A DNA stretch of 64,000 nt, taken from Nannobrachium achirus. Lineage: Eukaryota; Chordata; Actinopteri; Myctophiformes; Myctophidae. The notes under the pieces are model-generated. The model saw only the letters and a program-made list of their open reading frames with translations, was not told where the DNA came from and ran no database searches. The stretch covers positions 59,698,756 to 59,762,755 of the forward strand of contig OY997652.1 in the NCBI GenBank assembly GCA_963921795.1. The letters run 5' to 3'. Positions 20,648 through 31,840 of the stretch are shown here, in pieces (within the stretch, counting starts at the first letter, position 1; each line of letters begins with the position of its first letter). A program made the position numbers and the translations under genes.

Positions 20648-20915
20648 CCTCCACCGTTCAGTTCACACGAGTGTGATTTTTTAACTTTATATTAGGAACA
20701 CAGATGTTTACTAAAGAAAATGGCATGTGACTTTTTTGTAGGATATTATATTTCATTTTTATAGTTTCATGTACACCAAAAAAAAGTAACTTAGAGTAAC
20801 TCTGTTACTTTTTCTATGTAACTTGAAACTTTACATTTCTCCAGGGGTATAACTTTAACTTGATCAAGTTACTGCCATGGTGAGTTACGCTTTCAAAGTA
20901 ACTTCCCCAACACTG
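20216..20915. mobile_element. hAT-type element (CAGTGTTGGGGAAGTTA...)
   Basis: Inverted ends CAGTGTTGGGGAAGTTAAAG and AAAGTAACTTCCCCAACACTG. The 8-bp duplication CCGGTTCC/CCAGTTCC has one mismatch. The body is rich in GTAACTGAGTTAC phrases and holds a long CA microsatellite. Confidence 0.9.
20483..20646. repeat. Compound (CA)n / (CATT CACACT)n microsatellite
   Basis: Imperfect CACTCA and CATTCACA units, then pure CA, a CACACG stretch, and CA again. Confidence 0.95.
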
Positions 20916-21506
20916 CCAGTTCCCCTGTTATCCCCCCCCCTTTCTCTCTCTCTCGCGTTCCATTGCTCCATTTTCCATCCTCCTTTTTCGGAGGCTGTCC
21001 ACACAGTCCACTCCACACCACGTTCCAAACAGATGTTGAACGCGCGCGTCACGTGCGTGTGTGCGTGCGTGTGCGTGTGTGAGAACAGAGGGAGAGGGAG
21101 ATCGCCTTCTTCGTCAGAAATGGGTTTCCTTTTATTATACCTGGATGCTCTCACGTTTTCCTTCCACCCCCCCCCCCCCCCACCCCCACCTTTCCCTGCA
21201 GCTGAGCTTTTGATGGTAAAGTCAACAGCTTCCTCTCAAAGTGAAAACACAACGACGACGACGACTCGAAAACCAAAACAACAACGAGATTACAACAGCT
21301 TTTGTTTTGATGCTCGGCTTAAGCCGCCGACTCCGAGACGGTAGCTTGCCATTATACAAAGAACAATCTGTGCGTAATAGTTCCAGTAAAACCGAAAATC
21401 TCTCTGCGGTGGGAAAGGGACTTTGGGGGCAAAATCGAGCATTTAAGCGCCGGGCCTGTTTTTTGAAGGAGGATTTATAGAAGCGGGGTGAGGTAGCACT
21501 TTCCAG
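20916..21506. other. No gene recognised; pyrimidine-rich DNA
   Basis: Contains CT-rich stretches, a GTGCGTGTG tract, a poly-C run (21166-21181) and (ACG)n near 21253. Long frames follow composition bias. I see no domain or conserved exon. Confidence 0.4.
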
Positions 21507-21922
21507 CAGGGACGTGCAGAGGATGTTAGAGAGGCAGGGGCTGACATTTCCAAAAGGGCCTGTCGGTGGAAATATTGAAAATAGCCGACCTCCAAGCTCA
21601 CAACGCGTCGCGCTTCAGTGCTTGATACCACACTGAACTAAGCATAATCAAGTCAATCCTGGAGATGTGGCTTAACGGCATGGATTTCTACACAGAGGGC
21701 AATTCTTTCAACATAAGACGCTGCATTCAAGTTCAGGAGAGTTTGGACAAGGCAAATTCTCTTGAATGCTGCCTTCAGGTATGGCATGGACACAGGGGCA
21801 TTTGCATTTCTTTCACCGTAGTGAAAACTGCATTCATGGTCTGGAGAGAGGGCACTTTTTACAGAAGGGTAAAAGGGCAGGGGCTCAAGCCCCACTTTGA
21901 TGTCTAAGTGTGCACGTGCCTG
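21507..21922. mobile_element. hAT-type element (CAGGGACGTGCAGAG...), reverse orientation
   Basis: Perfect 8-bp duplication CTTTCCAG (21499-21506, 21923-21930). Ends CAGGGACGTGCAGAGG and TGTGCACGTGCCTG. Only the left half of its hairpin survives (ATTGAAAATAGCCGACCTCC, 21576-21613). Confidence 0.94.
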
Positions 21923-22046
21923 CTTTCCAGAATCTTCCGAAAATTACAAGGAGCCTGGCGGTGAGAGTAATGGGGTGGGAGGGGGGAGGAGAGGTCGTGG
22001 GGGGAAGGGCCAGGGAAGAGTGGTTCTCAAAGGTCTCCCCTTAAAG

Positions 22047-22394
22047 CAGGGGTCTTCAACAGGGAGTTACGGGACCCCTAGGGGGTCCTCAGAGTTACTA
22101 CAGGGGGTCGTCCAAATCTTCCAATCCTTTTTCAACTTGAACCCTGGTGACCATATTCTGAGAACTGTTGCCAAAAATAGCCAATCTACAAGCTCACACG
22201 CAGAGCGAGGCGTTGTGAGCTTGTAGATCGTCTATTTTTTGGCAAAGAGGTTTGGTGTAGAGGGAAAAAAAGAGTACAGTTTATGAAGTATTGACGGTTC
22301 AAGTGGTTAAATCTCTGGAAAAGGTTTTGGGGGTCCCTGCTGTGTCTCTCTCTCAACTAAGGGGTCCTTGGCCTGAAAACGTGGAAGACCCCTG
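22047..22394. mobile_element. hAT-like element (CAGGGGTCTTCAACAGGG...)
   Basis: Inverted ends CAGGGGTCTTCAAC and GTGGAAGACCCCTG. Flanks CCTTAAAG/CCTAGTAG match only partly, so the duplication is not certain. It carries the hairpin at 22169-22244. Related copies: 25252-25701 and 53021-53417. Confidence 0.78.
22169..22244. repeat. Dispersed hairpin with host-specific TGCC/GGCA outer arms
   Basis: Arms TGCCAAAAATAGCC then AATCTACAAGCTCACACG, right GCGTTGTGAGCTTGTAGATC then TATTTTTTGGCA. Confidence 0.85.
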
Positions 22395-22659
22395 CCTAGT
22401 AGGAATAGTTCACCCCAAAGTGACTTATTAGTTACCTTTTTTCACCACTGCTGGCTTGTTGTTAATAAAGCTACACAACCCACTGACAATGGAGGCCCTG
22501 AAAACTTGTTAAAGTCTATCGTGGCATGTAACACGCCGGTTCAGAGAGAACTAAATGACCTATAAGTGAATTAAACAAGATGATTAATAATTTCTGTGGC
22601 CAATTAGATGAAGTCTGGAGTTGGTCCATTCCAGGAGAGAGCCAAGGGGAGGTGAAGAT

Positions 22660-22890
22660 GTGCCACCGTGTGCCCCTATCCATGACAAACTTTGCACACA
22701 CACTCCTTGGCTGCCAAACCACAACCTCCACCCCTCATTTCTCACATGGCCCTCTTCTAGCGCCACCATGAGGCCGATTCTTTCAAAACACATTTTTGGA
22801 CACTGCTCCTACATATTTTGCCCTAAAATCACGCAAAGCGGTATATGTGACCTGACGGTCGCTTATCTCCCGATTAGGGAGTCTTACTGG
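22660..22890 (+). mobile_element. Helitron-B 3' fragment
   Basis: Shares CCCTATCCATG(A/C)CAAACTTTGC and the GCGCCACCATGAGGCCGATT block with 9660-9780. Ends CTCCC-GATTA-GGGAG-TCTTACTGG|T (CTGG at 22887-22890). Confidence 0.65.
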
Positions 22891-22923
22891 TTTATACTTA
22901 GTTGTACGTCTGTGTCGCGCAAG

Positions 22924-22981
22924 GAAAACAGCTGATCTACAAGCTCACAATTGGTTATATAAGCTGGTAGATTGGCTATTG
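22924..22981. repeat. Dispersed hairpin, AT-tip variant
   Basis: GAAAACAGCTGATCTACAAG, CTCACAATTGGTTATATAAG, CTGGTAGATTGGCTATTGTC. The usual GC-rich tip is replaced by AT-rich sequence. Confidence 0.6.
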
Positions 22982-23471
22982 TCGGTGCATGACACGATGC
23001 ACATCCAAGTTAAATAATGCGAACAGACAGTGGTTACCATAAAGGATGATGCAACTGAAACCCAAAAAGTATTGTTAGCACTTCACATAAAAAAAAGCTC
23101 CAACAAGCACTAAAGCCCACAAAATGCTTACATGGTCAGTCTACCAATCAGTGTGCAATCTGTGCATACAGTTACTCTGCATATAGGCTGCAAATGCCAA
23201 TTAACCGAATTTACTGTAATTTATGTGACAACTTACGTAGAGATTTGCTTTGGTAGAGTTGGATTTTTAAGTGGCTCTCGCCATTCTATTTGATTTTAAT
23301 TGCTGACAAAGGGACTGGAATTACAATGTCTACTGTGCAGCAAGGCAAGACGAGAAGAAAAATAAAGGGAAATGAAAGGGTGCGTGAGTGATGTGTTTAT
23401 GTTCCGTAGCTCCAACCCGGGAGCCGAACACTGTGCGAGAGCGAGAGATTACATTTCAGCGTAACACAATA

Positions 23472-23536
23472 CTCTACAAGCTTGTGAATGCGTCGCATCG
23501 CGACGCACTGTGAGCTTGTAGATCGGCTGTTTTCAA
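23472..23536. repeat. Dispersed hairpin with GCGTCGC tip
   Basis: Left CTCTACAAGCTTGTGAATGC, tip GTCGCATCGCGAC, right GCACTGTGAGCTTGTAGATC followed by GGCTGTTTTC. The left outer arm (AAAATAGC) is missing. It lies beside a partial copy of the AGTAAAAGTA hAT (to about 23784). Confidence 0.75.
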
Positions 23537-23993
23537 ATGGCCGAAATGTATATAGGGCTGAAGTGGTCAATGTATGTTTTGTAATAATAATCGATCTACA
23601 AAGCAACTAGTAACTGAAGTTTTCAAATAATTGTAGTGGAGTAGAAATAGATTATTTGCCTCTGAGATGTAATGGAAGTAGAAGTAAAAGTACTGAAAAC
23701 TGGAAATACTCAAGTAAAGTACAAATACCTCACAATTGTTCTTAAGTACAGTACTTAAGTATACATGGTTACTTTACAGCACTGCTTAATTTGCTACCTC
23801 TTGGCCGGGGTCTTGATGTTTCGGTAGACCAAAGTGAGGACTGTATTTGCTCTCCCCCAAGACTTCAGAAATCACACAAAGAAAAGTTATGGCCTACAGC
23901 AGATTGCAGCTGTAAGATATAGTCCGAGCGTTTCCGTTTACACAAATCGCGCACTTTATGAAAGAAGCATGTAATTTGGCACACAGTTAGAAC

Positions 23994-24467
23994 ATGCCAT
24001 ATGGAACATTTTTGGCTATAGGGGCATCGCAGATTTGTCTTGGGAAACTTGTGGGAGCCAATCAAAGTTGGGATCTCATAGACTTAAGCGCGTTAAGTAG
24101 CATGTGAAGGGTCAAACTAGGGTTTTTTTCTGAATCCAATGCAAGCATTTGTTTTGCACGAAAACTATTCATTTCCGAAACACGGCCCCCACAAAACTTA
24201 AAAGTGACGACCATGGGGTGACGACCCCATGGTTTTATGGGGGTCGTTTTTTGTCCAAGGAATGTTTTTCGTGCAAAACAAATGCTTGCATTGGATTCAG
24301 AATCATGAAAAACCCCTAGTTTGACCCTCACATGCTACTTAAAGCATATTTATTTTTTGTATTATTTTACTATAGTAAAGTCTATGAGAGCCCAACTTTG
24401 ATTCCCAAGTTTCCAAAGACAACTCTGCGATGGCCCTATAGCCAAAAATGTTCCATATGGCATGATC
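23994..24467. repeat. Long inverted repeat (~210-bp arms)
   Basis: The left arm ATGCCATATGGAACATTTTT...CAATCAAAGTTGGG...GTAGCATGTGAAGGGTCAAA...GCAAGCATTTGTTTTGCACG mirrors the right arm, with a central region around GACCATGGGGTGACGACCCC. It looks like a foldback transposon. A fragment (GGGAGCCAATCAAAGTTGGG) also occurs at 14681-14700. Confidence 0.85.
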
Positions 24468-25141
24468 TAATTGTTCTCCATGTCTCTAAACAGAGAATTT
24501 CATGTTCAGGTCAGGATATACATTTTATCCAGGCAGGAGGGAGAGCTCATACGGCATACAGGATGCAGTATCACGTTCACATGCGTTCACAGCATGCATT
24601 CTGAACACGCTCTGGTCTGAACACTCTTGAATGAATAATTGTGACCGTCAGGTCGTAGTTAGTATGAAAACGTCCACCTTGTGTCCGTGAGCGAGTCACG
24701 CTAACGCACAACATTTCTTTACCTATTGACTTCACAGTTCCTCCCACCCATTCCATCCATGAAAGCAGGGCACACAAAGTTGTAAGTAACACATGGGTGT
24801 AACACTCACTCACATGGGTCTGTGGCGCGTCGCTGATTGGCTGTGGCTTTCACATGCTTTTCATAGGCTTTAACACACCGTTTAACCGAACGCTGCTCAG
24901 TCAGCAGCTTTTCAACGCGACCTGGCGGGCGCTTCTCGGCCTTAGGGCGTGGCATCTTACTTGTGATGATATAACCCGCCTCTTTGTGGAGTTCTTCCTC
25001 CTGATTGGTTAACATTAGTATCCTGTGATTCAAATATATTGTCTGTTCACTAAAGAGATGGCAAGACAGGGAGAACCATGTTAGCGAACGCAAACACTTT
25101 GTAACAGTCATTGTTATCAGCATATAGCTAATTTGAGAAAA

Positions 25142-25215
25142 GAAAATAGACGATCTATAAGCTCACAATGTATGTGCCACAACGCAATCTTAAAAGCTCA
25201 CTCATGCTGTAAATC
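25142..25215. repeat. Dispersed hairpin, degraded tip
   Basis: AAAATAGACGATCTATAAGC at left and GCTGTAAATCGGCTATTTTC at right. The interior pairs only in part. Confidence 0.6.
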
Positions 25216-25251
25216 GGCTATTTTCGCCGGGAAGTTCACCCCGGAATAGGG

Positions 25252-25701
25252 CAGGGGTCTTCAACAGGGGGTCCGGGACCCCTAGGGGATTACCCCCTCA
25301 GAGTTACTACAGGGGGGTCCTCCAAATCTTTGTGTGATGATGAAACATTTGTATATCTCAACCACCTGAACCCTAGCGTCCATATTCTGAGAACTGTAGC
25401 TAAAAATAGCAGATCTACAAGTTCACAACGCCTCGCAGCGCGATCGGCTATTTTCGGCAAAGCAAAGAGGTTTGGTGTAGAGGGGAAAAAGAGCAGACTA
25501 AGTACAAGGTCAAGTTTATTAAGTATTGAAAGTTCAAGTGGTTATATATCTGAAAACACAAATTGACATGAACCCAAAATACACTGATGATTGTGCTGTT
25601 AAACCATGAAACTATATGGTATCTATGGGTTGTGGGGGTCCCTGCTTCATCTCTCTCTCTCAACTAAGGGGTCCTTGGCCTGAAAAAGTTGAAGACCCCA
25701 G
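25252..25701. mobile_element. hAT-like element (CAGGGGTCTTCAACAGGGG...)
   Basis: Left end CAGGGGTCTTCAACAGGGGG, right end AAAGTTGAAGACCCCAG. Flanks GAATAGGG and CTATAGGG agree at six of eight positions. Contains the hairpin at 25399-25458. The unique middle (TTGACATGAACCCAAAATAC) is also seen reversed in the 53021 copy. Confidence 0.78.
25399..25458. repeat. Dispersed hairpin, right arm shortened
   Basis: Left GCTAAAAATAGCAGATCTAC and AAGTTCACAACGCCTCGC. The right side goes from GCGCGATC directly to GGCTATTTTCGGC, lacking GTTGTGAGCTTGTA. Confidence 0.7.
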
Positions 25702-26346
25702 CTATAGGGTTCAAGTTGTAAAGTCGACAAGGTATCTAATGTTCGCAAAAACATTTGGTAACTACTATGTTGTCATAGCCATGACATCAGAAGATACCAA
25801 TGTTAAAACCACCATCTTCATCATCATCATCATCACCAACAACCACACATTTCCACTTATACTTCCTCATCACTATTCCCTTCATCTGGTGAGCCTTTTT
25901 TTGTTTTTACGGCGCTGCTGGACATGAACCTGGGGGCCGCGTGTTAGTCACGCTTTCAGGAAAGCCCACATCAGCGAGGGGCTGACATATGTGGAAAGTG
26001 TGAGTATCTGGACTCTCTGGGTTCACGGCGGCGGTATGGGCCACCGGAGAGAGGTTTTGTGGGCCCTGATTAAAACCTCAGCAATCTAGTAGCTTCTACA
26101 CACACAACACACACACACTCACACACGCATGCATGAGCATGCAGGCACAGACTCAGGTTTGTAGTCTAGATCAGGGTTTTTTTTTGTTTTTACTTATTGG
26201 ACTCAGGGCACCCCTGTAAATAACTTTTTCATCCACGGCACCCCTGAGTTACACTGTTAATTTTTAGAATCTTCCTATCTTCCTATAAACATCCTATTGG
26301 AGAAATATCCGAACTGACTGAAAATAACGTTATACTTGACGTTTAA

Positions 26347-26815
26347 AGGTGATTCACCATGAAATGTCACTTTTCCTATTTTAAAACCTTTTTTTGGGGT
26401 CCCACTAGCACCTTCTATCCTCACAAAGTCCCATTTCTGACCGTTGTGTCTTTCTCTGGTTTTGAGAAGGCGATGGTTAAAAGTATCCCACGGGTTCTCA
26501 AAACAGGCTATCCAGATTTGCTGCCGATTGTGACATCATCTGCCGATTGTGACGTCATCATCCAAAAAATATATATATATATTTTTTCAAAATTCTTTTT
26601 TTTTCAAAAAACATTTTTTTTTTCAAAAAGATTTTGGGGGGGTGGCGCAGTTCAGGCCAAAGGTGGTACTGCAGCTGAAATGCTCTGAGAGCCATTAAAA
26701 AATGAGAGAGGCTCTCTATTCAGGAGTGGTAATTTAGCCTCAAACCTTTTGAAAAACGTTTTTGGGACATAAACAATATGACATAAATACTTTTTAAATG
26801 CATGGTGTATCACCT
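26347..26815. mobile_element. TTAA-flanked MITE (AGGTGATTCACCATG...)
   Basis: Inverted ends AGGTGATTCACCATG and CATGGTGTATCACCT between two TTAA tetramers (26343-26346, 26816-26819). The interior has duplicated CTGCCGATTGTGACATCATC and AT-rich tracts. Confidence 0.82.
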
Positions 26816-26860
26816 TTAACCATTTGAACCCCAGCATGCCTATTCTGTGGGTGGGGAAAG

Positions 26861-26940
26861 TTCACCAAAAATGGCAGATCTACAAGCTCACAACGCGTCA
26901 CAACGTGACGCGTGCTTGTAGATCTGCTATTTTTGGTGAA
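26861..26940. repeat. Dispersed hairpin with host-specific TTCACC/GGTGAA outer arms
   Basis: TTCACCAAAAATGGCAGATC, then TACAAGCTCACAACGCGTCA. The right arm CGTGACGCGTGCTTGTAGAT has lost TTGTGA, then closes with CTGCTATTTTTGGTGAA. Confidence 0.9.
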
Positions 26941-27175
26941 GAGGTTTGTCGTAGATGGAAAAAGAACTCAAGTACAGTGCAAATCAGGTCTGTTTTACTA
27001 AGCATAGTGAAGTGATATTGATGAATTCCAAATCTTATCAAATTATCTCGCGGCACCCCCGGGTGCCCCGTCACCCACTTTGAAAACCCCTGGTCTAGAT
27101 GCTGGTCGTGAAAACAACGGAACAACTTTAAACTGTAAAATGTATGCAGTACACATATTGTACGCAGGCAGGCAG

Positions 27176-27177
27176 GT

Positions 27178-27216
<39 letters not shown>
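27176..27216. repeat. (CAGA)n microsatellite
   Basis: About ten GACA/CAGA units. Confidence 0.93.
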
Positions 27217-27299
27217 CTGTAGATAAAAGATAGATATATTAACTGGAAGATGGGAGATAGTTTTTGCTTCGAAACATCCAAAGCAGTTATCAAAACGTA

Positions 27300-27710
27300 T
27301 TTCACGTACCGTATGTCAGTGAAAAGGTATATCGAAATGAAAACAGCTAAAATTGAATCGTTTCGTTTTATTTTGTATCGTATCGAATCGGCAGTGCAAA
27401 GAATCGATTGTATCGATACTACCTACATGTGCATTGTATTGATAATTTTTAAGAAGAAAAAATGAAAAGGAGGTGTTTCCATATAGCTACACTGGTCACT
27501 GTGTTTACTTATTTATATCCATAATAATACATGTTTCCCTTAAAATCCACACCTTTCACACAGATTTAATGTCTTTGCTAAATAGTTACTATATCGATTT
27601 TAAATCATTGAATCGTATCGTATCGCCATGAATGAACCAATATCGTCCATGTATCGTATCGTCAACCATGTATCGTGATATGTATTGAATCGCTGTTAAA
27701 ATGTACAAGA
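27300..27710. repeat. Fragment of the ATCGTATCG-rich hAT family
   Basis: Phrases TCATTGAATCGTATCGTATC and ATATCGTCCATGTATCGTAT match the nested element at 48298-48871. Ends are not resolved here. Confidence 0.6.
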
Positions 27711-27960
27711 AACCAGCACGTTTTATTGGTGTGAGACTCTAAAAGGTCCTTGTGGGAAGCCTAATGGTATGATGTTCCTGGTTGTACAAGGGAATCATGT
27801 ACACTTGATTTGTATCGCCATTTATCAATGAGACGTTTATAGTCAGCGGTGGTGCAAGAAGCACTCAGATTTCAATAAGTAGCAATACCACGATGTAAAC
27901 ATACTCTGTGACACGTAAAAGGACTATTAACAATGTTAATTGAGAGTACATGTATGGGTA

Positions 27961-28030
27961 CTACGCACGCACGCACGCACGCACGCGCGCACGCACATAC
28001 ACGCGCACCCACACGCGCGCACACACATAT
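27961..28030. repeat. (GCAC)n-type microsatellite
   Basis: CGCACGCACGCACGCACGCA, becoming interrupted CGCGCACAC, then ACACACATATATA. Confidence 0.9.
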
Positions 28031-28351
28031 ATAAATGGAAACACTCTATAACTGATATAATATAAACTAATACTATTATATATCTGCTGTCAGGCCGAAA
28101 CCTCCTAACTCCAAAATGTTCATTTTTGGGAAAATGAGCTCAAGTGGAGTTAGGAGGTTTTGACCGAAGGGCTTTTTACTACTTTTCATTGGTTCAGTAT
28201 TATTTTAACCAACACACAGACGTAAAGGGTGTTTAATAGCCCTGATTTATGCCAAAAAAATCAAAAACCTCAAAAATGGAATTAAGAGGTTTTGGCCAGA
28301 CAGTGACGATATGTAGGCCTACCTCACAATAGTACTTTCCACCACCAATAG

Positions 28352-28378
28352 CCAGAGAGAGAGAGAGAGAGAGAGAGG
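28352..28378. repeat. (GA)n microsatellite
   Basis: About thirteen GA units. Confidence 0.9.
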
Positions 28379-28734
28379 CGGGGGACGTACAGGGACAGAA
28401 AGACAGACAGGTAGGGAAACAGACGGTCAGGAAGACAAAAGAGACTGACAGAAAGATGATGCAAGACTAGACTAAGAGTGAGTCAGAAACATATGAGTAT
28501 TTTTATTTTGTCTGTCAGCATCTTGTTTGCATTCTATCGCTCTTTCCAAAACCGTTTAGGCCTTTAAGTCTTCAGGTGCTTTCCCACCGAAAGCATATCA
28601 TCTTTCTAGTCAATTTAACCGCGTCATTCTAGTCGCTGGGTGTTGGGCTGATGGGGAAAACGTGTTTGTTTGCGTGTTCAACTAATCGCTGTCTATCACT
28701 GTAGGCATACTATTGAAACAACCCACTGAGCAAT

Positions 28735-28900
28735 AGTCGTCTATTAGACGTCTAGCTAAAATTGGTCTAATAGAGGTATAGATTTGAACGTTTTTTAGAC
28801 ATCTAAGCTTAGACTAGACATTGATTTTAGACGTTATTTCAACGGCTATATATAGACATATAGTCTATATATATACGTCTATTAGACGTCTACCTATTAG
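28735..28900. repeat. Palindrome-rich GTCTATTAGACGTCTA repeat
   Basis: GTCGTCTATTAGACGTCTAG at left is mirrored by ACGTCTATTAGACGTCTACC at right, with several TAGAC/GTCTA pairs between. Probably a short MITE; no clear flanks. Confidence 0.6.
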
Positions 28901-28909
28901 ACTAAACAA

Positions 28910-29630
28910 TCCACCCATGTTAAAACAAGGTGGGGATGTATACTGCAGTTAGTTAGCTGCATTAGTATATAGTCTGACCAAGCCAGGCTATGTCTGTGGT
29001 GCCTGTCCTTGCCTGTGCCACTAGCCAGTTTAAGCAGACCGTTTCTACAACCGCGACGCGAGGCGGGACTACGGCTGCTATGACGTAATTGCCGTGGCGG
29101 TCAAAATCGTTAAGCAACAGCCTTCCGCAACAGGGTCCCACCCCTGTTACTGAACTCTTTGGTTCCCATGGCGACGCGACCACGCAGTAGGCGTTGTATA
29201 GACGCTACGTGGAAAGCTAGCCTCTGGCGTTGTAGGGACGGCTGCGACGGTGGCAGGTTCATCTATCGAGCGCCCATCATTTCCGGTTACCGTTGTCATC
29301 TGCCGTTGCCGTAGCGTTGCTTAAAGTCGCTACAATGTGCTCTGCCACCCGCTGTATGTTGTTTTTTTGTCGGGCAGTGCAGTTTCCGTTCCAGGCAGTA
29401 ACAAATGCATTCCGACGGAATGCTTCCAATGCAACTGTTGTGGTACAGCCTGTTGATGCCTGCAGGAGCGCACGTCATCACTGTGATGTCACCTGTTTTT
29501 ATGCCCATATATGGAGATCCCTGCTCTGAGTAAGTTGTTAAGTGTAAGATAGGTACTATGGGTGTGGCGGAGAGAGTCGCAGCCCCAGCCTGAAGCCTCA
29601 CAAGTCTAGTATCTGCTCTCGTTCCATAGG
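28910..29630. other. No gene recognised
   Basis: GC-richer than its surroundings and without recognised transposon ends. One perfect CCATATATGG occurs near 29506. Open frames (61-101 residues) have no recognisable domain. Confidence 0.4.
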
Positions 29631-29634
29631 GATA

Positions 29635-29706
29635 TCCCTTTGGAGTAATGGTTAAGATATTGGACTTTCACGTGGGAGACCCGGGTTCGAAGCCGGGTGG
29701 GGAGGT
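29635..29706 (+). pseudogene. tRNA-Glu (TTC)-like sequence, probable SINE head
   Basis: TCCCTTTGGAGTAATGGTTA resembles the 5' part of tRNA-Glu (box A), GGACTTTCACG gives a TTC anticodon loop, and CCCGGGTTCGAAGCCGGG is a good T-arm with box B. The 3' strand of the acceptor stem does not pair with the 5' TCCCTTT, so it is not a functional tRNA. It could be a pseudogene or head of a SINE. Confidence 0.6.
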
Positions 29707-30008
29707 TCGATCACCTCCGTTACATGGGCTGTGTAATTTCCTCCGAAGAGGACGACACCATCTCCCGCCATGCAACAGCACATAATGAGAAAACCAATCT
29801 GGGCAGTTCCCCTCGGGCTGAACCTTCTTGCAGGAGAACATCTTGGAATGCAATTTCCACAGTATATTCAAGTGTCTGTAGCCGCCAAGTATGTACCGCA
29901 CCGTAGAACTCTCCATCGTATGGCGATTTGCACAGCCCCGTTCTTATATGTGCATATTGTCCTATTAAATGGCCCTGAATTCTGGTTACTTTCCAGTCAA
30001 ATAGATCG

Positions 30009-30207
30009 TCGTTGTCGGGTGGAAACCTTGTATGTCCAAAACAGTTGGTTTTGCATTTATAATTTCAAAAAGTATTTAAACTAGTGAAAACAGCCGATCT
30101 ACGGTGCGCGGCGTTGTGTGCTTGTAGATCTGCTGTTTTCACTACGAAAGAACGTACAGATTTGAAAACTTGGAGATACAAGGTTTCCGCCCGACAACGA
30201 CGATATG
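30009..30207. mobile_element. TA-type MITE (CGTCGTTGTCGGGTGG family)
   Basis: Ends TCGTCGTTGTCGGGTGGAAA and TTTCCGCCCGACAACGACGA. The right flank is TA; the left flank is GA, probably mutated. Hairpin at 30083-30143. Confidence 0.82.
30083..30143. repeat. Dispersed hairpin, left arm shortened
   Basis: AGTGAAAACAGCCGATCTAC joins directly to GGTGCGCGGCGTTGTGTGC, so AAGCACACAACGCC is missing on the left. The right arm CTTGTAGATCTGCTGTTTTC is intact. Confidence 0.8.
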
Positions 30208-30505
30208 CTAACAGCAAGATAAGAGGTGATGACTTATCGAACCAAACAACTGACTTTGCGGGGTCCTTTGCAAGAGGAAGTAAGAACTTGACCATGGCCT
30301 AAATTTGACAAACATTTGTAATAATACTGTTCTCCATCTGCTATCGTTCTCTCTGACTATTGACAGCTCGGACTAAGAATGTGCGCAGACATGACATAAT
30401 GTGAGGGTCTTGTCAGGTTTAAATGTAGTTTCTCTCTTGACTCTCTCTCTCTCTTTCCCTCTCTCTGCCCTTCCCTCTCTCTCCCCTAAATCCTGCTCTT
30501 TCAAC

Positions 30506-30907
30506 CAGGCATGTGCACACATAGACATGAAAGGGGGCTTGAGCCCCCGACCTTTTATCCGTCTGTAAAAAGTGCCCTCTCCAGACCATGAATGAAGTTT
30601 TCTCTATGGTGAAAGAAATGCAAATGCCCTCTTTTCAAGCCATACACGAAGGCAGCATTCAAGAGAATTGCCTTGTTCAAGCTCTCCTGAACTTGAATGC
30701 ATCATCTTTGTTGAAAGAATTGCCCTCACATGTGTAGAAATCCATGCTGTTACGCCACATCTTCAGTATTGCCTTTTTTAATGCTTAATTTTGGGTGGTA
30801 CTGAAAATAGCCGACCTCCAAGCGCACAACACATCGCGCTGTGAGCTTGGAGGTCTGCTGTTTTCAATATTTTCACCAAAAGCCTCTTTTAGAAATTTCA
30901 GCCCCTG
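30506..30907. mobile_element. 3'-truncated CAGGCACGTGCACAC-family hAT
   Basis: Left end CAGGCATGTGCACACATAGA. The body is complete through its hairpin (30802-30866, GACCTCC/GGAGGTC variant) to TTCAGCCCCTG, then the match stops before the CTCTGCACGTCCCTG terminus. Confidence 0.8.
30802..30866. repeat. Dispersed hairpin, GACCTCC variant
   Basis: Arms TGAAAATAGCCGACCTCCAA and TTGGAGGTCTGCTGTTTTCA. CTCC on the left is matched by GGAG on the right, where most families have CTAC/GTAG. Confidence 0.88.
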
Positions 30908-31329
30908 AACATGCATGGCAAGAGAGAGAGATAGATCTCACACCTTTCAACAAAAAGAACAATCAAATACGGCCCTGGTGATTTGCATATCAAATAGCCA
31001 AGGAACTACAGTATAATGGCCGTGGCTGCATGTCTTTGACAAAAAGTGTAAAATTCCCCAAAAAACAGAAAAAATAACTTCTGTTTTGGGGACATTCTGG
31101 AACAGAAGACATGGTCAAATAACAGGAGACTTCCAAAAACAGGAGTGTTGGCAGGTATGCCTTCAAGTTGCACACAGACAGAGGCAATGATCATTACCAT
31201 GTGCAGACTCAGCCACGAAATCGTTCACTTTTCCCAATTAAAAAAACTAAAAAAAGGTCTATTAACTCTACTAGACCTTACCCGTTCGAAGATATGTGCT
31301 CCAAAATATGTCAAACGCACCCGGTGAAA

Positions 31330-31336
<7 letters not shown>

Positions 31337-31382
<46 letters not shown>
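31337..31382. repeat. (GA)n microsatellite
   Basis: About 23 GA units. Confidence 0.95.
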
Positions 31383-31387
<5 letters not shown>

Positions 31388-31637
31388 TTCCTAACTGTGA
31401 GAGAAAGGGGTGTGTGTGTGTGGGGCTACAGATCCCATGGCCTGGAGGAACGGACCGTAACCCTGGCAACAGACAGCAGAGTTCAACAGAAGTGGTTAAG
31501 AAAACGCCAAAAAACTGCTTTAATTTGGGAGAAATGAAATTCGGGCTCCGTCAGTGTTGGTATAATGCTAATGGCCAATACCATGTGAACTTTGGGATCA
31601 GTTGCTGAAGCGAGTGAATAGATAAACGTAGATAAGC

Positions 31638-31686
31638 GTGAGCGTTAGAGCGTTAGAGCGTGAGCGTTAGAGCGTTAGAGCGTGAG
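31638..31686. repeat. Minisatellite of GAGCGTTA / GCGTGAGCGTTA units
   Basis: Tandem copies of AGCGTTAGAGCGTTAGAGCG and GCGTGAG variants over ~50 bp. Confidence 0.8.
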
Positions 31687-31840
31687 TTTGCTCCTTTATT
31701 AGTAGGATGGCCGGAGTCTGTTACAGCTGTCGCCATGGTTATAGCCCCCCAAGCTATGGGATAAATGTACACGGCCAGCTGCCACACAAACAAACACATG
31801 TGGGTTCTGTGCTATAGACTTGGTGGTAGATACTCTACAT

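Larger units (their letters stand above)
26172..27092. mobile_element. hAT-type element with a nested TTAA MITE
   Basis: Perfect 8-bp duplication GTCTAGAT (26164-26171, 27093-27100). Right end CCACTTTGAAAACCCCTG, left end CAGGGTTTTTTTTTG. It holds the TTAA element (26347-26815) and a well-formed hairpin (26861-26940). GGCACCCC phrases are shared with 31841-32168, 39850 and 45310. Confidence 0.92.

Noticed and set aside
20877..21344. 155-residue frame in a proline/serine-rich region
   Set aside because: It begins inside the end of a hAT element and runs through CT-rich, GT-rich and poly-C tracts; no domain seen.
29635..29706. Functional tRNA-Glu gene
   Set aside because: The acceptor stem does not pair and no terminator T-run follows closely; better read as a SINE head or pseudogene.
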